Shown here: positions 24,406-32,335 of the stretch, piece after piece | Layout: each line of letters opens with the position of its first letter | How positions within the stretch are numbered: the stretch's first letter is position 1 | Origin: CAYWWY01 sp964580185 | GTDB lineage: Bacteria; Thermotogota; Thermotogae; MWEM01 | Assembly: GCA_964580185.1 (NCBI GenBank) | Contig: CAZOJQ010000010.1 | Span: 1 to 64,000 of the forward strand | DNA: 64,000 nt | Direction: 5' to 3' | Translations under genes and position numbers: made by a program | Notes under the pieces: model-generated | Database searches by the model: none | What the model was told of the DNA's origin: nothing | What the model saw: the letters and a program-made list of their open reading frames with translations, nothing else

Positions 24406-24717
24406 ATGCCACGCCCTCATAAAGCCCGAAGAGTAGAAGGAAAGCCCCTGGTTTTTGCCTTTAAACCAGCGGGTCGAAAAGGGAGAACGCTCGAGCATGT
24501 AGAACTGAGCTTGGATGAATGGGAAGCCATTCGTTTGGCGGACTATCATTCGCTCTATCACGAGGATGCGGCACAGCGGATGCAGGTCTCTCGCCAGACA
24601 TTTGGGAATATTGTGACATCCGCTCGGAACAAGGTTGCCCAAGCCCTGGTAGAAGGAAAGATGCTGGTAATCCACAATCGATTGCCAGGAGATAGTTATG
24701 GTACAATACCCCAATAG
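24406..24717 (+). CDS. DUF134 HTH-type DNA-binding protein
   Basis: 103 residues. It opens MPRPHKARRVEGKPLVFAFKP, has ELSLDEWEAIRLADYHSLYHE in the middle and a sigma-like HTH ending DAAQRMQVSRQTFGNIV, the DUF134 pattern. DUF134 proteins sit with NifX-type genes and are presumed local regulators. It begins 11 nt after the previous stop. It is the best candidate for binding the duplicated CCGTGATATAATT element at the cluster promoter, which is inference only. Confidence 0.88.
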   Translation: MPRPHKARRVEGKPLVFAFKPAGRKGRTLEHVELSLDEWEAIRLADYHSLYHEDAAQRMQVSRQTFGNIVTSARNKVAQALVEGKMLVIHNRLPGDSYGTIPQ

Positions 24718-24733
24718 TCAGTGGGAGGTCCGC

Positions 24734-24910
24734 ATGGGAAATAATTGAGCGGTTTTTCTAAATGATCAGGATACAGCTCTCAAAAGACAGATTGAAGAGA
24801 CCTGTTGCGTTCCAGCCATCCGCGAACTGGCTAATCAGATGCGAAACGAATTTGACCGAATGAGAAAAGAGATCCAGGATTGGATCGATTCAACACAAAC
24901 AAATGAATAA
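24734..24910 (+). CDS. 58-residue small protein with in-frame TGA at codon 5 (possible selenocysteine)
   Basis: After the ribosome site GGGAGGT and ATG 24734 the frame reads M-G-N-N-(TGA)-AVFLND and continues open for 53 codons to TAA 24910: DTALKRQIEETCCVPAIREL, then a basic/acidic helix ending near WIDSTQTNE. Composition and charge pattern look like a genuine protein with a Cys pair. TGA sits where Cys would fit (TGC/TGT one base away). It could be selenocysteine, a point lesion, or the true start could lie later. I see only weak hairpin potential just after the TGA, so I cannot support a SECIS element. Confidence 0.5.
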
Positions 24911-24945
24911 GGGATCCATACATCTTGTTCATAAGGGGGAATCGT

Positions 24946-25668
24946 ATGAAATGCATGGTGATCAACGGTAGCCCGTCAATGGAAAAAGGAAACACCCATC
25001 ATGTGTTGATGCCTTTTATCAAAGGGATGGAAAAAGGGGGCGCAGAGATCGAGCTTTTGTTCTCTAGCCAACTTTCAATCAAACCCTGTTCTTGTGGAAT
25101 CATGCATTGTTGGTATAGGATACCGGGTGTATGCTGTATCCAAGATGACGATATGAAAGAGGTGTATCCAAAGCTGGCTGATTCGGAACTTCTCGTCTGG
25201 GCAACACCTGTCTATTCTCCGATCCCTGGTGAAATGCAACACCTGCTCAATCGTTTGTGCCCATTGCTGATCCCTGACTTGCAAAACAGAGATGGTCGAA
25301 CTCGCAGTCGGTTTCGTACGCATGTTCGGATTCAACGGATTGCGCTGGTTGTGACCGGAGGTTGGTGGGAAAAGGAAAACGCAAACAGCGTTGTCCAAAT
25401 CATAAGAGAAACGGCTGCTAACGCGAGCGTTCCATTTGCTGGAGCCGCAATCCGTCCTCATGCCCACATGATCCGATCTCCGCAGGTTTCGGCAACCCCG
25501 AAAGCGCAATCTGTGATCGATGCATTCGAAGAAGCAGGACTCCAACTGGTTCACGATGGGTTTATGAGCGAACAGACCTTGGAGGTCATCAGCCAACCTT
25601 TGATCTCCGAAGAGGATCTGAGAATCCAATACAATCAGTGGGTGGAACCAGAAAAAACTGTGCAGTAA
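24946..25668 (+). CDS. NADPH-dependent FMN reductase/flavodoxin-like protein
   Basis: About 240 residues: MKCMVINGSPSMEKGNTHH is the FMN phosphate-binding loop of the FMN_red family, followed by the LLVWATPVYSPIPGEMQHLL flavin-site strand. A Cys cluster, CSCGIMHCWYRIPGVCCIQ, near residue 47 resembles the Cys-rich insert of the iron-sulphur flavoprotein branch, so an Fe-S site is plausible. Likely an electron carrier or reductase for the cluster above. Start ATG 24946 follows AAGGGGGA. Confidence 0.85.
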   Translation: MKCMVINGSPSMEKGNTHHVLMPFIKGMEKGGAEIELLFSSQLSIKPCSCGIMHCWYRIPGVCCIQDDDMKEVYPKLADSELLVWATPVYSPIPGEMQHLLNRLCPLLIPDLQNRDGRTRSRFRTHVRIQRIALVVTGGWWEKENANSVVQIIRETAANASVPFAGAAIRPHAHMIRSPQVSATPKAQSVIDAFEEAGLQLVHDGFMSEQTLEVISQPLISEEDLRIQYNQWVEPEKTVQ

Positions 25669-25685
25669 TGGAAGGAGGTAGAACG

Positions 25686-26096
25686 ATGGATCAAAACAAG
25701 GGTTGCCAGAAAGCCGTATATTGCGCTTTTCTAGGAAAAGCCGCGAATGCGCAGATCGCAGAACAAAAAAAGGCCAATATGGTCGATTGCCCGTATGTCA
25801 CCTATTATGAACCCCTGGGAGACCAGATTTACGCATTCTTTACGATTCCAGAGAACCATCGGTGGTGGTTGACCATGTTGGAAGATCAGCCTGAATTGCT
25901 GGGATTGGAAGCCGTCCGCGTGGGATTTATGGATCAGCTGATCGAAAAAGGTCCATCCAGTCCGTGGTCCCGGGGAGAAACAAAACCGGTACTGGATCGC
26001 ACTCCTTGTGATTGCTTCTGTCCAGAGTGCGGTCAGTATCAAAAGAACTGTGAAGGATGTCCCGCATCCAAAGCGTATTCTGGCCAACTCGAATAA
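25686..26096 (+). CDS. Cysteine-rich small protein of unknown function
   Basis: 136 residues, with GGAAGGAGG upstream of ATG 25686. The N-terminal 100 residues are an unrecognised alpha/beta domain. The C-terminus is CDCFCPECGQYQKNCEGCP, a dense Cys motif that could bind zinc or an Fe-S cluster, somewhat like DUF3795-type proteins. It directly follows the flavodoxin-like gene, which suggests a joint redox role. No signal peptide. Confidence 0.65.
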   Translation: MDQNKGCQKAVYCAFLGKAANAQIAEQKKANMVDCPYVTYYEPLGDQIYAFFTIPENHRWWLTMLEDQPELLGLEAVRVGFMDQLIEKGPSSPWSRGETKPVLDRTPCDCFCPECGQYQKNCEGCPASKAYSGQLE

Positions 26097-26220
26097 AAGG
26101 CGATTGGAAAGGTTCCTTCTGCCAAACCCCATGATGATCGTACCCCAAAAATTCTCCACGAAATCTTCACATTCCTTTTTGTATACTACACACGAATCAA
26201 CCCAAAAAGGAGGGGTAATC

Positions 26221-27084
26221 ATGAAAAAGGTAGGTAGTGTTATTCTGGTAGGTCTCTGTTTGATCAGTTTGGGGTTCGCATTTCCGGTTCAAGCGCAGGA
26301 AACCCTCAAAACGGAATTCCAGTTTCATCTAGCAGAACTGATCCATTCAGGAGGGTTTTCCCAAGACCAGCTCTCGCGAGTTTATACAACCGCTCTTTCC
26401 ACCCGCGAGAAAATGGATGCGTTGATTGATAAAGGACAGGAACTCCATCAGCAAGCTTTGAAAATGATGATTCAGGGAGAAATCGAAGAAGCCTATGCTT
26501 TACGCGCTGAAGCTGCCCAGCAGCTCAAAGCAATCCAAGATCAATTGTCTACATTCAACTCAGAGCTCCAAGGGATCATCACGATCAAGAACCTGATCCA
26601 GCTGATTCAGCACGGTTGGGAAAAACTGGGCATCCTGCGCGATCAATGGGCTCCTCGCTCTATTCCCCAAGCGATCACACCTCCTGTTCGAGGAAATGCT
26701 CCACAGGCCGATGTCCGAGTTCTTCTCCCGCAAACTGCAACCAACGTAAAAATCCAAAGCGGTCGGATCATACAGAGAGAATCCAGTCCTTCGATCCCAG
26801 TCAAAATCGAAATTCCGGAAGAAGCAAGAGCGATTCTTGAAAAGCATGGTCATGTAGAAATCTATTCCGATCCTAGGATTCAACAACAGAGGGAAGCGCT
26901 CAAGCAAGCTATCGAAGAACAGAATCAAGCAAGAAGAGGAATGACCGCTCGACGCGGGGTGACAATACCTTTTGGAATCGATTCATCACTCATCCAGGCG
27001 GCACCCAAAGTTCTGCAGGCAATACCCGCAGTTTTGCTCACAGATTCAGCCCTTGAAGTTCTGAAAATGTTTGCGATCCGATAA
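26221..27084 (+). CDS. Exported helical protein of unknown function
   Basis: 287 residues starting at ATG 26221 after AAAAAGGAGGGGTAATC. A signal peptide (residues 1-23) ends at VQAQE. Residues 30-130 are alpha-helical and Glu/Gln-rich (KALIDKGQELHQQ-like heptads), reminiscent of Spy/CpxP-type periplasmic proteins but without a clear family motif. The C-terminal half has low complexity. It precedes a two-component system, so it might be that system's periplasmic target; no more can be said. Confidence 0.65.
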   Translation: MKKVGSVILVGLCLISLGFAFPVQAQETLKTEFQFHLAELIHSGGFSQDQLSRVYTTALSTREKMDALIDKGQELHQQALKMMIQGEIEEAYALRAEAAQQLKAIQDQLSTFNSELQGIITIKNLIQLIQHGWEKLGILRDQWAPRSIPQAITPPVRGNAPQADVRVLLPQTATNVKIQSGRIIQRESSPSIPVKIEIPEEARAILEKHGHVEIYSDPRIQQQREALKQAIEEQNQARRGMTARRGVTIPFGIDSSLIQAAPKVLQAIPAVLLTDSALEVLKMFAIR

Positions 27085-27113
27085 GGGACAAGAACAGTCC
27101 AAGTCCGCCAAGA

Positions 27114-27143
27114 GCCTGGCCAAACTGAATTGGCCAGGCTTTT
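27114..27143 (+). terminator. Intrinsic terminator after the exported helical protein
   Basis: Perfect 10-bp stem GCCTGGCCAA (27114-27123) with TTGGCCAGGC (27130-27139), loop of six, then TTTT. A TATAAT box follows at 27148-27153 and probably serves the next operon. Confidence 0.88.
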
Positions 27144-27192
27144 ATGATATAATGAGTTTGATCTTTTTGGTCCAGGAGGTGAATCTGGGCTT

Positions 27193-27867
27193 ATGAAAGC
27201 ACTTTTGGTTGAAGACGAAACCGACTTAGGAAAACTGATCACAGAAATCCTTCAAGATGCCATGTTCGTTGTTACATACACCCCGGATGGCGAAGAGGGT
27301 TTATACCTAGCGCTCAATTATTCCTACGACCTTATCATTCTCGATTTGATGGTGCCAAACCGCGACGGGCTGTCGATTCTCGATGAGATTCGAGACCACC
27401 GGATTGCAACTCCCGTGTTGATCTTGACAGCTATGGGCGATATCGAACATCGAGTGCAAGGACTGAACTTAGGAGCGGATGACTATTTGGCCAAACCTTT
27501 CGATTTTCGAGAGCTGGTTGCGCGTTGTCAGGCTCTTGTTCGGCGCAAAGAGCACCTTGCGAGACGCACGAACATTCTTCGATGTGGCGCTTTGGAACTC
27601 AACATGTATGATAAAACGGTTTTCCTCGGAAAAAAGGGAATTGACCTGACCCGGAAAGAATTCCAAATTTTGGAGTTTTTGATGCTGCATCCGGGAAAAG
27701 CAGTTTCCAAAAGGGAATTGGAAGAGCACTTGTGGGATGATGAGCAGGAATTATGGTCCGATGTTCTGAGAAGCCATATCAAAAATATCCGAAAAAAACT
27801 GAGTCAAGGATCTGGCGCGCCATCCATCCGCACAGTTCGAGGGGTCGGTTATGTACTCAGTCCTTGA
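27193..27867 (+). CDS. OmpR-family response regulator
   Basis: 224 residues. REC domain: acidic pair EDE near residue 9, phosphorylation Asp in LIILDLMVPNRDG at about residue 53, and Lys in LAKPFD at about 103. The winged-helix domain fills residues 130-224, ending RTVRGVGYVLSP. It binds DNA and is phosphorylated by the kinase encoded next. Ribosome site CAGGAGGTGAA upstream. Its last codons overlap the kinase start by 17 nt. Confidence 0.93.
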   Translation: MKALLVEDETDLGKLITEILQDAMFVVTYTPDGEEGLYLALNYSYDLIILDLMVPNRDGLSILDEIRDHRIATPVLILTAMGDIEHRVQGLNLGADDYLAKPFDFRELVARCQALVRRKEHLARRTNILRCGALELNMYDKTVFLGKKGIDLTRKEFQILEFLMLHPGKAVSKRELEEHLWDDEQELWSDVLRSHIKNIRKKLSQGSGAPSIRTVRGVGYVLSP

Positions 27868-29158
27868 TGAACAGGCTGCTTTTCGAAAAGCGAGAAGAAA
27901 ACTGGGATACCTGTACCTGGCGACCATTGTGTGCATTGTCGTGTTGGCGGAAATCCTCATTTTTCCCTTTGCATACCGGATCATTACCGAACGATTTGAT
28001 ACGCAACTCATCCAGTTTGTTCAACACATGGCCAATCGGCTTGTTTCTGTTCTTGAAACGCATCCCCAAGAACGATTGGGTGGTCTTCTTCTACCAGAGA
28101 TCTCTTTGCTGCAACCGGAACAGGAACTCTTTGTAATTTTGGATCGCCGCGGTCAAGCGATTGTGCAATGGGGAATGGGAAAGATTGAACAGTTTCCGGT
28201 ACGAGAAGGGATTATCGATGTGCCCGTCGAGTTCGTTGAAGAAACCGAACGGGAAACCAAAGAGTTCCGGGTGTTGGTTCGCAGCGTTCGAGGACCACTT
28301 GGAGCGACTCAATACACATTTCTCATGGGTAAGGATTTAGCTGTCTTAACCCAACAGTACCAAACGCTCCTCATCGGGATGATCCTTTTGGGTACAATTA
28401 TTGCAGCCATCGGGGGATTCGTGGGATTTTTCTTCTCATCCTATGCGCTCAAACCTGTGGAAGAATCTACGCGAAAAATGCGGCAGTTTTCCCAAGATGC
28501 CTCTCATGAATTGAAAACACCCCTTTCGATCATCCGAACCACCCTTGATCTTCTATTATCGAAAGAGTCTCTCTCTGATACAGCTCGGGAAAAAGCCCAT
28601 ATTCTTCAGAAAGCCTATCGCCGAATCGAGCATACGGTTGATCAGTTGACGCGCTTGGCGCGAGAAGAGGGAAGAGAAAAAAATTCGCTTCTAAGAAAAC
28701 ACCCTGTGGATATCCAAAAGCTCATCAAAGAAGTCTGTCAGGAGTTCGCGCCCTTGATCCAAGAAAAAGGAATGAAGGTTGCGGTTCAAGAGGATCCCTC
28801 TCAAACCATTGTTTCAAGCTATGCGGCTTTGAAAACGATTCTTTCAAATCTGCTGGATAATGCAATTAAATACGCCCCGCCCCAAACAACCATCACGATC
28901 AACGCTGCTGCTCAAGAAGGGGTATTTACTCTTTCTGTCCAAGATCAGGGACCTGGAATCCCTCTTGATAAGCAAAAGCAGGTTTTCGAACGCTTCTACA
29001 CCCAATCCAATCCCAACCATCATACCCCCGGCGCCGGGATCGGCCTTTCAATCGTCAAAGAAACAGCTGCTGCAATCGAAGGTCGAATCGAACTCATATC
29101 TGTTGAAGGACAGGGTAGTACGTTTTTGCTCCGAATCAACCTTCCGGAAAAAAGATAG
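27851..29158 (+). CDS. Membrane sensor histidine kinase
   Basis: 435 residues. Two membrane helices (residues about 22-42 and 170-195) flank an extracytoplasmic sensor of about 120 residues. The cytoplasmic part has the H-box FSQDASHELKTPLSIIRTTL, N-box NLLDNAIKYAPP and G-box GPGIPLDKQKQVF, so it is a complete HisKA/HATPase kinase without PAS. The ligand is unknown. It forms a two-gene unit with the regulator; a perfect inverted repeat lies just beyond the convergent stop codons. Confidence 0.92.
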   Translation: MYSVLDEQAAFRKARRKLGYLYLATIVCIVVLAEILIFPFAYRIITERFDTQLIQFVQHMANRLVSVLETHPQERLGGLLLPEISLLQPEQELFVILDRRGQAIVQWGMGKIEQFPVREGIIDVPVEFVEETERETKEFRVLVRSVRGPLGATQYTFLMGKDLAVLTQQYQTLLIGMILLGTIIAAIGGFVGFFFSSYALKPVEESTRKMRQFSQDASHELKTPLSIIRTTLDLLLSKESLSDTAREKAHILQKAYRRIEHTVDQLTRLAREEGREKNSLLRKHPVDIQKLIKEVCQEFAPLIQEKGMKVAVQEDPSQTIVSSYAALKTILSNLLDNAIKYAPPQTTITINAAAQEGVFTLSVQDQGPGIPLDKQKQVFERFYTQSNPNHHTPGAGIGLSIVKETAAAIEGRIELISVEGQGSTFLLRINLPEKR

Positions 29159-29185
29159 AAGCCTCTTCCGAAGTATCTTCGCAGC

Positions 29186-30340
29186 TTACTGATCCAAAAA
29201 ACGAAAGTATTTTTGGATCCCTTTCAAGATCATCCGGGCCATCTCTTGCTGCCCTAGAGCTTGTCGAAGATGATTCTCGACTTGCGGATTTGAAAGAAAA
29301 TCACATTCGATCAAAATAGAAGGAACCGTTGGAAAGGCAAGCACAGCAAAATCCCCCCGACGGATCCCGCGGTGGGGGTAGTTTGACTCTTCAAAGGCTT
29401 GGAGCATCTGTTTCGCTGCAATTTCACTATACTGTTGGGTGGTTTCTTTGTGATCGATCATGAATCGAAGTGTATCGGCGGAGGAAGGAAGATTTTCTCC
29501 GTGAAGCCTCTGCAAGCGCGATCGATACCTCTGTTCAGTGTAGTCATAAAAGTATACTTCTGTTCCCCGAATCCTTGCATCGGAAAAAGAGTTCAGATGG
29601 ATGCTTACAAGAAGATCCGCCTTAGCTTCGTTTGCGATCAGTGCCCTTTGTTGCAATGAAAGATACACATCCTCGCTCCGTGTCATGATCACTTCGAACC
29701 CGTTCTGGAGTAGAAGCTGGCGTAAAGCGAGACCGATTCCTAAAGCCAAAGAGGCTTCAGTACTTCCTCCAGGACCAATCGCCCCAGGATCACGCCCTCC
29801 ATGACCGGGATCAATCACAATTAAGGGTTTTTGCCTAAGTCCGGGTTCCCAAAAATCGAGAAATTCCTGATCCGCTTCAGAAACATGTGATATAGGCGTG
29901 TCCCAGTCCAACGGATTATGGTGCGAAGTAAGATCTGAGGGGAGTTGAGCCAGATCGATTCGCTGACCACTGATCACATAGGACAATCCGGTCAACTGGC
30001 TAAATCCCTCTAATGGGATAAAAAACCGGTTTTGGAAAAGCCGGGGATAGGTCTCCATCACATAAAATCTCTGATCCATCCAAACAAAGGTTGAATGGTT
30101 GTAGAATAGGATCTCTGTTCCTTCAAACAAAACCTTCAGCGTTTTATTCTGATTATTCCATTCATACTCTGCTTCTAAGGCTTCCGCTAAAGTGACCGCG
30201 TGAATGAAAACCGTGTTCTCCACTTGAAAATACCGGTCAGATCCTATTCTCTGACCGGAAAGAAACACTTCCAACCCACTTCCTGTAAGGATTGCAGTTC
30301 CGAAAACCCAAATCAAAAGAAGGCCCCACCCTTTTTTCAT
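29186..30340 (-). CDS. N-acetylmuramoyl-L-alanine amidase (Amidase_3)
   Basis: 384 residues with an N-terminal signal segment. Residues 20-130 form a copper amine oxidase-like N-domain (a wall- or surface-associated repeat). The C-terminal Amidase_3 domain has the zinc ligands VIDPGHGGRDPGA (His near residue 178), the Glu of STEASLAL, VSIHLNSFSDA and the catalytic Glu in ILIECDFLSN. It cleaves the amide bond between muramic acid and the stem peptide, acting in cell-wall turnover or daughter-cell separation. It lies 39 nt downstream of the feo operon's last gene, so some co-transcription is possible. Confidence 0.9.
   Translation of the reverse strand: MKKGWGLLLIWVFGTAILTGSGLEVFLSGQRIGSDRYFQVENTVFIHAVTLAEALEAEYEWNNQNKTLKVLFEGTEILFYNHSTFVWMDQRFYVMETYPRLFQNRFFIPLEGFSQLTGLSYVISGQRIDLAQLPSDLTSHHNPLDWDTPISHVSEADQEFLDFWEPGLRQKPLIVIDPGHGGRDPGAIGPGGSTEASLALGIGLALRQLLLQNGFEVIMTRSEDVYLSLQQRALIANEAKADLLVSIHLNSFSDARIRGTEVYFYDYTEQRYRSRLQRLHGENLPSSADTLRFMIDHKETTQQYSEIAAKQMLQAFEESNYPHRGIRRGDFAVLAFPTVPSILIECDFLSNPQVENHLRQALGQQEMARMILKGIQKYFRFLDQ
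29191..29219. other. Inverted repeat at the convergent gene ends
   Basis: GATCCAAAAA (29191-29200) pairs with TTTTTGGATC (29210-29219) around a 9-nt loop. It lies inside the last codons of the amidase gene. Its U-run is in the stem, so it is not a classic terminator for either strand. Confidence 0.4.
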
Positions 30341-30379
30341 ATCCTTCCCCCCAATCGGCGCGAAATCTAGGTGGAGAAA

Positions 30380-31336
30380 CTACTTGGCAAAAAAGCCTTC
30401 TCCGGGAACCTTCGAGACAGATTGTGGATCAATTTCGTGGAGGATTCGGAAAAAACTCAATACCTCTTCTTCGATTTCATCCGCGCCCATAAACTCATAC
30501 AAAGAACGCTGCAATGAACGATGCAAGACGGGAATCGGAAGATTTCCCAAGTATTGGGCGCTCACCTCGATCGCTTGATCGGGTTCTTCGATAAGCCACT
30601 GCGCCGAATGCGCTAAAGCCTCTCGCACCAAAGCCACTTTTTCCGGATGAGTACTCCAAAAAGACTCTGTAACATAAATCCCTGTGATCGGGAGTCTTGA
30701 TTCAACATCAAGCGCCTTGCCCCAAAGGTCTTCCAGGGAAAAGACCAAAGATGAACCCTGCACAACATTAAGGGCCAAAGTCACAAAAGGTTCTGGAAGC
30801 AGTGCCCAACGAACGGTTCCTGCGTTCATCAAAGGTACGATTTCTGAAGGGGATAGGTATCGAATCATGAGTTCGGTTTCTGGATTGATTCCTTCCTGCT
30901 GAAGCAAAAACCGAAAAACCACATCACTGGTTTGTCCTCTTCCTTGAGCCAAAAACACTTCTTTCCCTTTCAGATCTTCCAGAGAAAATCGTTCCCCATC
31001 AGTTTCTGTTCGGGAAACCATCGAAAAGGTCCTCCATAGGTTGATCCCCAAAAGCCGGACCGGCATCCCTTGGTTATAGAGATTGGCTCCAATACTTGCT
31101 GGGATGATCAATACATCGGCGCGTCCAGTTACAATAGAGGATACAACTTCATCAAAGTTTCTCCAGAAGTTGATTTCAACAGGATCTCCTCCGATCTCCG
31201 GATCGTTCAAAAGCCCTGCGATCGCTAAAACACTAGGACCAATTGGATTGAGAATGCGGACCCCCATCAGCATTGTTGGAAAAAGCGCTAAGAGGGCTAC
31301 CACCAAAATCGTCATCGTTCTTTTCATCCCATTCAA
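30380..31336 (-). CDS. Exported NMT1/SsuA-type substrate-binding protein
   Basis: 318 residues with a signal peptide (MNGMKRTMTILVVALLALF). The fold is that of the NMT1/THI5 (nitrate/sulfonate/pyrimidine-type) binding-protein family: ILNPIGPSVLAIAGLLN at the N-terminus, IVTGRADVLIIPASIGANLY and, later, NAGTVRWALLPEPFVTLAL. No permease or ATPase of the matching importer is adjacent, so it may pair with components elsewhere or have a sensing role. It is the last gene of the feo-type operon and follows the related but signal-less binding protein. Confidence 0.8.
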   Translation of the reverse strand: MNGMKRTMTILVVALLALFPTMLMGVRILNPIGPSVLAIAGLLNDPEIGGDPVEINFWRNFDEVVSSIVTGRADVLIIPASIGANLYNQGMPVRLLGINLWRTFSMVSRTETDGERFSLEDLKGKEVFLAQGRGQTSDVVFRFLLQQEGINPETELMIRYLSPSEIVPLMNAGTVRWALLPEPFVTLALNVVQGSSLVFSLEDLWGKALDVESRLPITGIYVTESFWSTHPEKVALVREALAHSAQWLIEEPDQAIEVSAQYLGNLPIPVLHRSLQRSLYEFMGADEIEEEVLSFFRILHEIDPQSVSKVPGEGFFAK

Positions 31337-31354
31337 ACTCCTTTCTATTGATAA

Positions 31355-32335
31355 TTATGATTCACATTCATTATCATTACAACCGTGCATTCGTACACGG
31401 TTGCTCACATCCAAAAATTCATCCATATCGAAGGTCTCAATCCATTCCCAAGAGGGGTAAAGGATCTTCCCTTTATTTTCTCTGACAATATCCGGGTCTA
31501 AGATTCCCTCTTTCATGGGAATCATTTGCCCTTGTCTGCTGTATGTCTTCTGAATCCGATCATTGAACAAGCAATTTCCCAAAAGTTTCGGAATCGAATC
31601 TGGAACATCCTTTCGAACCCCGACATATGCTGGTATACAAACAGCCCCTTCATCAGGCCAAATTTGCTTAAGACCAAAACGGTCTCCCATAGCCGAAAAT
31701 ATCGTGGGTACGATCGCAATAGGGTAAAATCCAGATTTCGCGAGTTGAAAGGCTTGAGCTGGCACTGTGGAAAAACGGACATTCTCGATCAGTTTATCAA
31801 CCGCTGTTTTCCCGAATAAATACCAGTATGCCATTAAGACGGATTTGCCTGCTGATGTATCGATCCCACCCAAAACCACTTTCCCGTTCCATTTATCCGA
31901 TAAAAGAGATTCAAAGGAGGTTGGAACTTCCCCTTCCTCGACAAGGGTTCGGTTGATCACCATTACGAGCGGGATTATGTTAGATGGAATCCATTTTCCC
32001 TTTGGATGCATGATCGGATGATCGATATAATCGGAACGAATCGGGAAAAAATGATCTATCTTCGCAAAGCTCTCAGACTGTTTCAATAGACACCTTGAAT
32101 CGTGGAAGATGCTCAAGTCTGTGCTCACCAATCCGTCTGGAATCGGCCGTCCCGTACTCAGATCCTCCCGCATCCTGTTGTACAGGGTTTGCTCTCTTCC
32201 CAACCCAAAATAGATGAAATGGATGGAGAAATCGCTATGGGTCTTGTGATGATGGAGATATCGGTTGTTGTTTTCCTCCTCCATCTTGCTTAACAAGCAA
32301 ACATTATTCCAGTACACGGTTTTCTCTTGGTTCAC
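31355..32335 (-). CDS. Binding-protein-fold protein without signal peptide
   Basis: About 326 residues. The middle reads NIIPLVMVINRTLV, then PTSFESLLSDKWNGKVVLGG, as in extracellular solute-binding proteins of the Fe3+/spermidine type. There is no signal peptide: the N-terminus is charged. A GTG start at 32335 fits a GAGGAG site 10 nt upstream better than GTG 32344. The C-terminus carries CNDNEC-type Cys. Together with the neighbouring GTPase and ABC ATPase it looks like a cytoplasmic metal-binding partner. This function is inferred from context only. Confidence 0.6.
   Translation of the reverse strand: MNQEKTVYWNNVCLLSKMEEENNNRYLHHHKTHSDFSIHFIYFGLGREQTLYNRMREDLSTGRPIPDGLVSTDLSIFHDSRCLLKQSESFAKIDHFFPIRSDYIDHPIMHPKGKWIPSNIIPLVMVINRTLVEEGEVPTSFESLLSDKWNGKVVLGGIDTSAGKSVLMAYWYLFGKTAVDKLIENVRFSTVPAQAFQLAKSGFYPIAIVPTIFSAMGDRFGLKQIWPDEGAVCIPAYVGVRKDVPDSIPKLLGNCLFNDRIQKTYSRQGQMIPMKEGILDPDIVRENKGKILYPSWEWIETFDMDEFLDVSNRVRMHGCNDNECES

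Noticed and set aside
31345..31380. AT-rich Fur-like sequence (GATAAT...ATTATC) between the two binding-protein genes
   Set aside because: Arms are 14 nt apart rather than in 7-1-7 spacing and the sequence overlaps the codons and stop of the upstream gene; no promoter is associated.
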